In this document: piece by piece, positions 63,761 to 64,000 of the stretch
How the letters are laid out: each line of letters opens with the position of its first letter
Position numbering within the stretch: the stretch's first letter is position 1
Origin: Bathynomus jamesi
Lineage: Eukaryota > Arthropoda > Malacostraca > Isopoda > Cirolanidae
Reading direction: 5' to 3'
NCBI GenBank assembly: GCA_023014485.1
Contig: JAJOZX010001568.1
Coordinates: forward strand, 228,501-292,500
DNA: 64,000 nt
Translations under genes and position numbers: made by a program
The notes under the pieces: model-generated
What the model was told of the DNA's origin: nothing
What the model saw: only the letters and a program-made list of their open reading frames with translations
Databases searched by the model: none

Positions 63761-63972
63761 GGTGCTGGTTAAGTGTGCGGTCTACCTACGTTTCGGCGGT
63801 CTACCTTTTAATTATAGCTTCTTATCTTGTTTACTAATTGTTTGTTTACATCCCATTGTCAATCGCCCTTGACGATTGGTTAGGTTTAGTCATGATATTT
63901 TCGTTAGTTTTAACGAAAATATCATGATTAAACCTAACCAATCGTAGGTAGACCGCACACTTAACCAGCACC
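63761..63972. mobile_element. 212-bp foldback MITE, copy 2
   Basis: Same as 57761-57972 with about four substitutions. Here the outer 30-bp inverted repeats are perfect. The flanking duplication is GATTATTT, 8 bp (63753-63760 and 63973-63980), one shorter than at copy 1. Confidence 0.93.
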
Positions 63973-64000
63973 GATTATTTAGAGAATAATTTATGTTATG

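Noticed and set aside
1..64000. CRISPR arrays, bacterial operons, riboswitches or origins
   Set aside because: No regularly spaced repeat-spacer array or bacterial signals; composition and element content are animal.

Overview
The window is animal (eukaryotic) DNA made almost entirely of transposable elements. There is no operon structure, no convincing host gene and no functional RNA gene. AT-rich spacers, very many (TA)n, (CA)n and (TC)n tracts, three mariner-like families, Penelope-like elements with GIY-YIG endonuclease, several non-LTR retrotransposon families, hAT elements, and tRNA- and 5S-derived SINEs all point to an invertebrate. An arthropod is most likely, partly because the 8.3-11.1 kb element carries a protein type I know as a multi-copy anonymous family in arthropods. 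I cannot place it more finely.

Layout. 0-5 kb: AT-rich DNA with a small viral/Polinton-like relic ORF, a dispersed 140-bp repeat and a CT minisatellite. 5.6-8.2 kb: a complete-ended hAT element with 8-bp target duplication and a frameshifted transposase. 8.3-11.1 kb: an element of unknown superfamily with a broken Cys-rich protein gene. 11.3-12.9 kb: a DD37D mariner with long inverted repeats. 13.2-14.5 kb: a shrunken hAT. 14.8-20.4 kb: tandem and inverted tRNA-derived SINE units, one split by a non-coding LTR retrotransposon (minus strand). 20.6-21.9 kb: a hAT MITE inserted at the stop codon of a Penelope-like ORF. 22.0-28.8 kb: a 5S-derived SINE and two non-LTR elements of one family. 31.5-37.4 kb: two DD41D mariner relics, one folded back on itself, and a 2.8-kb Penelope-like palindrome. 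37.7-42.8 kb: three non-LTR elements.

The centrepiece is 42,976-53,740: a large transposon (T1) with short terminal inverted repeats and a 9-10 bp target duplication. Its transposase-like gene is split by two non-LTR insertions and by a second transposon (T2, 49,915-53,144, 9-bp target duplication). T2 carries a nearly intact, divergent homologue of the same protein on the opposite strand. It is a transposon nested inside its own distant relative.

53.7-64 kb: mostly non-coding, with tRNA- and 5S-derived SINEs, three small hAT elements and two near-identical 212-bp foldback MITEs.

The elements do not form a pathway; they are a stratified record of insertions. Many reading-frame breaks are one- or two-base changes in short runs or dinucleotide repeats, so some could be assembly errors rather than decay.
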